A DNA stretch of 14,003 nucleotides. Origin: Phoronis pallida (taxonomy: Eukaryota; Phoronida; Phoronidae). Each line of letters opens with the position of its first letter. Position 1 is the stretch's first letter. A model generated the notes under the pieces. It was not told where the DNA came from and ran no database searches. It saw nothing but the letters and a program-made list of their open reading frames with translations. The stretch is taken from NCBI GenBank assembly GCA_028565715.1, contig JAOXYC010106665.1, positions 1-14,003 on the forward strand, written 5' to 3'. Of this stretch, positions 13,723 through 14,003 are shown in pieces. The position numbers and the translations under genes were made by a program.

Positions 13723-14003
13723 TTATTTATAATCATTCAATAACAATGAATCAAGCTCAGTACATATAAATCTATATCTAACTAAATTAATATCATTTAA
13801 TGAAATAATATATTTTAATAAACTAATATAATCTTTAGAATCATTTTTATCATTATATTTTTTATATTTTATATGTAAACCATCTATTAATTTATTAAAA
13901 TAATTTGATTCATATAAATACTTAAATTCATAACCACTAACAATAAAAAGAAATAAAAAAGAAATAAAAAAAGCAACATATAAATCTTCAGATTTATATA
14001 AAT
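13723..14003 (-). CDS. Unidentified protein with a membrane segment (5' end outside window)
   Basis: This frame is open from the window edge to a TAA at 13725-13723, giving 92 C-terminal residues. I do not recognise it. The visible part has one strongly hydrophobic stretch (about residues 7-24, including AFFISFLFLFIVSG), then a Lys/Tyr/Asn-rich probably cytosolic or periplasmic region (HIKYKKYNDKNDSKDY) and a polar C terminus ending LLLNDYK. Composition matches the neighbouring genes, and 92 codons without a stop is long for DNA this AT-rich, so it is probably real. It occupies the place where tuf often precedes rpsJ, but shows no EF-Tu similarity. It could be read through into the operon. 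Confidence 0.6.
   Translation of the reverse strand, partial: LYKSEDLYVAFFISFLFLFIVSGYEFKYLYESNYFNKLIDGLHIKYKKYNDKNDSKDYISLLKYIISLNDINLVRYRFICTELDSLLLNDYK

Noticed and set aside
13650-13736. 29-residue N-terminal extension of S10
   Set aside because: The in-frame ATG at 13736 overlaps the upstream ORF and the added hydrophobic residues match no S10; the ATG at 13649 gives a normal protein.
1-14003. Mitochondrial or plastid origin
   Set aside because: A near-complete S10-spc-alpha set with rplC, rplD, rplW and adk exceeds what I know of organelle genomes, and the operon is typically bacterial.
1-14003. Mollicutes origin, given AT bias and lack of rpsD and rpmD
   Set aside because: S14 is the long zinc-free type, map/infA/rpmJ are absent between adk and rpsM, TGA is not used for Trp, and L3 opens in alphaproteobacterial style.
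1-14003. tRNA genes, CRISPR arrays, insertion sequences or rho-independent terminators
   Set aside because: None seen on either strand; gaps are short and no GC-rich stem followed by a T tract was found.

Overview
The window is one continuous minus-strand run of translation genes from a very AT-rich bacterial genome. By eye G+C is about a quarter or less, rising only in conserved glycine/arginine stretches. Read 5'->3' on the minus strand (high to low coordinates), the order is: end of an unidentified membrane-protein ORF, rpsJ, rplC, rplD, rplW, rplB, rpsS, rplV, rpsC, rplP, rpmC, rpsQ, rplN, rplX, rplE, rpsN, rpsH, rplF, rplR, rpsE, rplO, secY, adk, rpsM, rpsK and rpoA (cut by the window edge). 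This is the fused S10-spc-alpha superoperon.

The order points to an alphaproteobacterium. secY is followed by adk and then rpsM with no map, infA or rpmJ between them. rpsK is followed directly by rpoA with no rpsD. S14 is the long form without zinc cysteines. L3 opens with the alphaproteobacterial-looking GIIAQK. The AT bias, strong sequence divergence and gene loss suggest an obligate intracellular or endosymbiotic lineage, Rickettsiales- or Holosporales-like. That placement is an inference; no rRNA is present to test it.

Layout. Positions 13650-14003 hold the 3' end of an unknown membrane-anchored ORF and the rpsJ leader. Positions 8160-13649 are the S10 block, encoding both subunits' early assembly proteins and the exit-tunnel proteins L4, L22, L23 and L29. 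Positions 2443-8151 are the spc block, ending in the translocon gene secY. Positions 1767-2420 are adenylate kinase. Positions 1-1739 are the alpha block (S13, S11, RNA polymerase alpha). Spacing is tight: most gaps are under 45 nt, and rplO overlaps secY. The two longest gaps are before rplD (91 nt) and before rpsJ (73 nt). No stretch over 300 nt lacks a gene. I saw no tRNA, rRNA, mobile element, CRISPR array or believable plus-strand gene.

What stands out is decay and elaboration inside core machinery. rpmD (L30) is missing from its usual slot. S3 has lost the KH GXXG signature. SecY has lost the conserved C5-loop arginine. RpoA carries a degenerate C-terminal domain. Meanwhile S5, L5, L24, L22 and L29 carry extra segments despite the reduced genome style. 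None of the 25 checked start codons has a convincing Shine-Dalgarno sequence, yet a near-perfect one lies inside rpsE before an internal ATG. None of the 25 visible stop codons is TGA.
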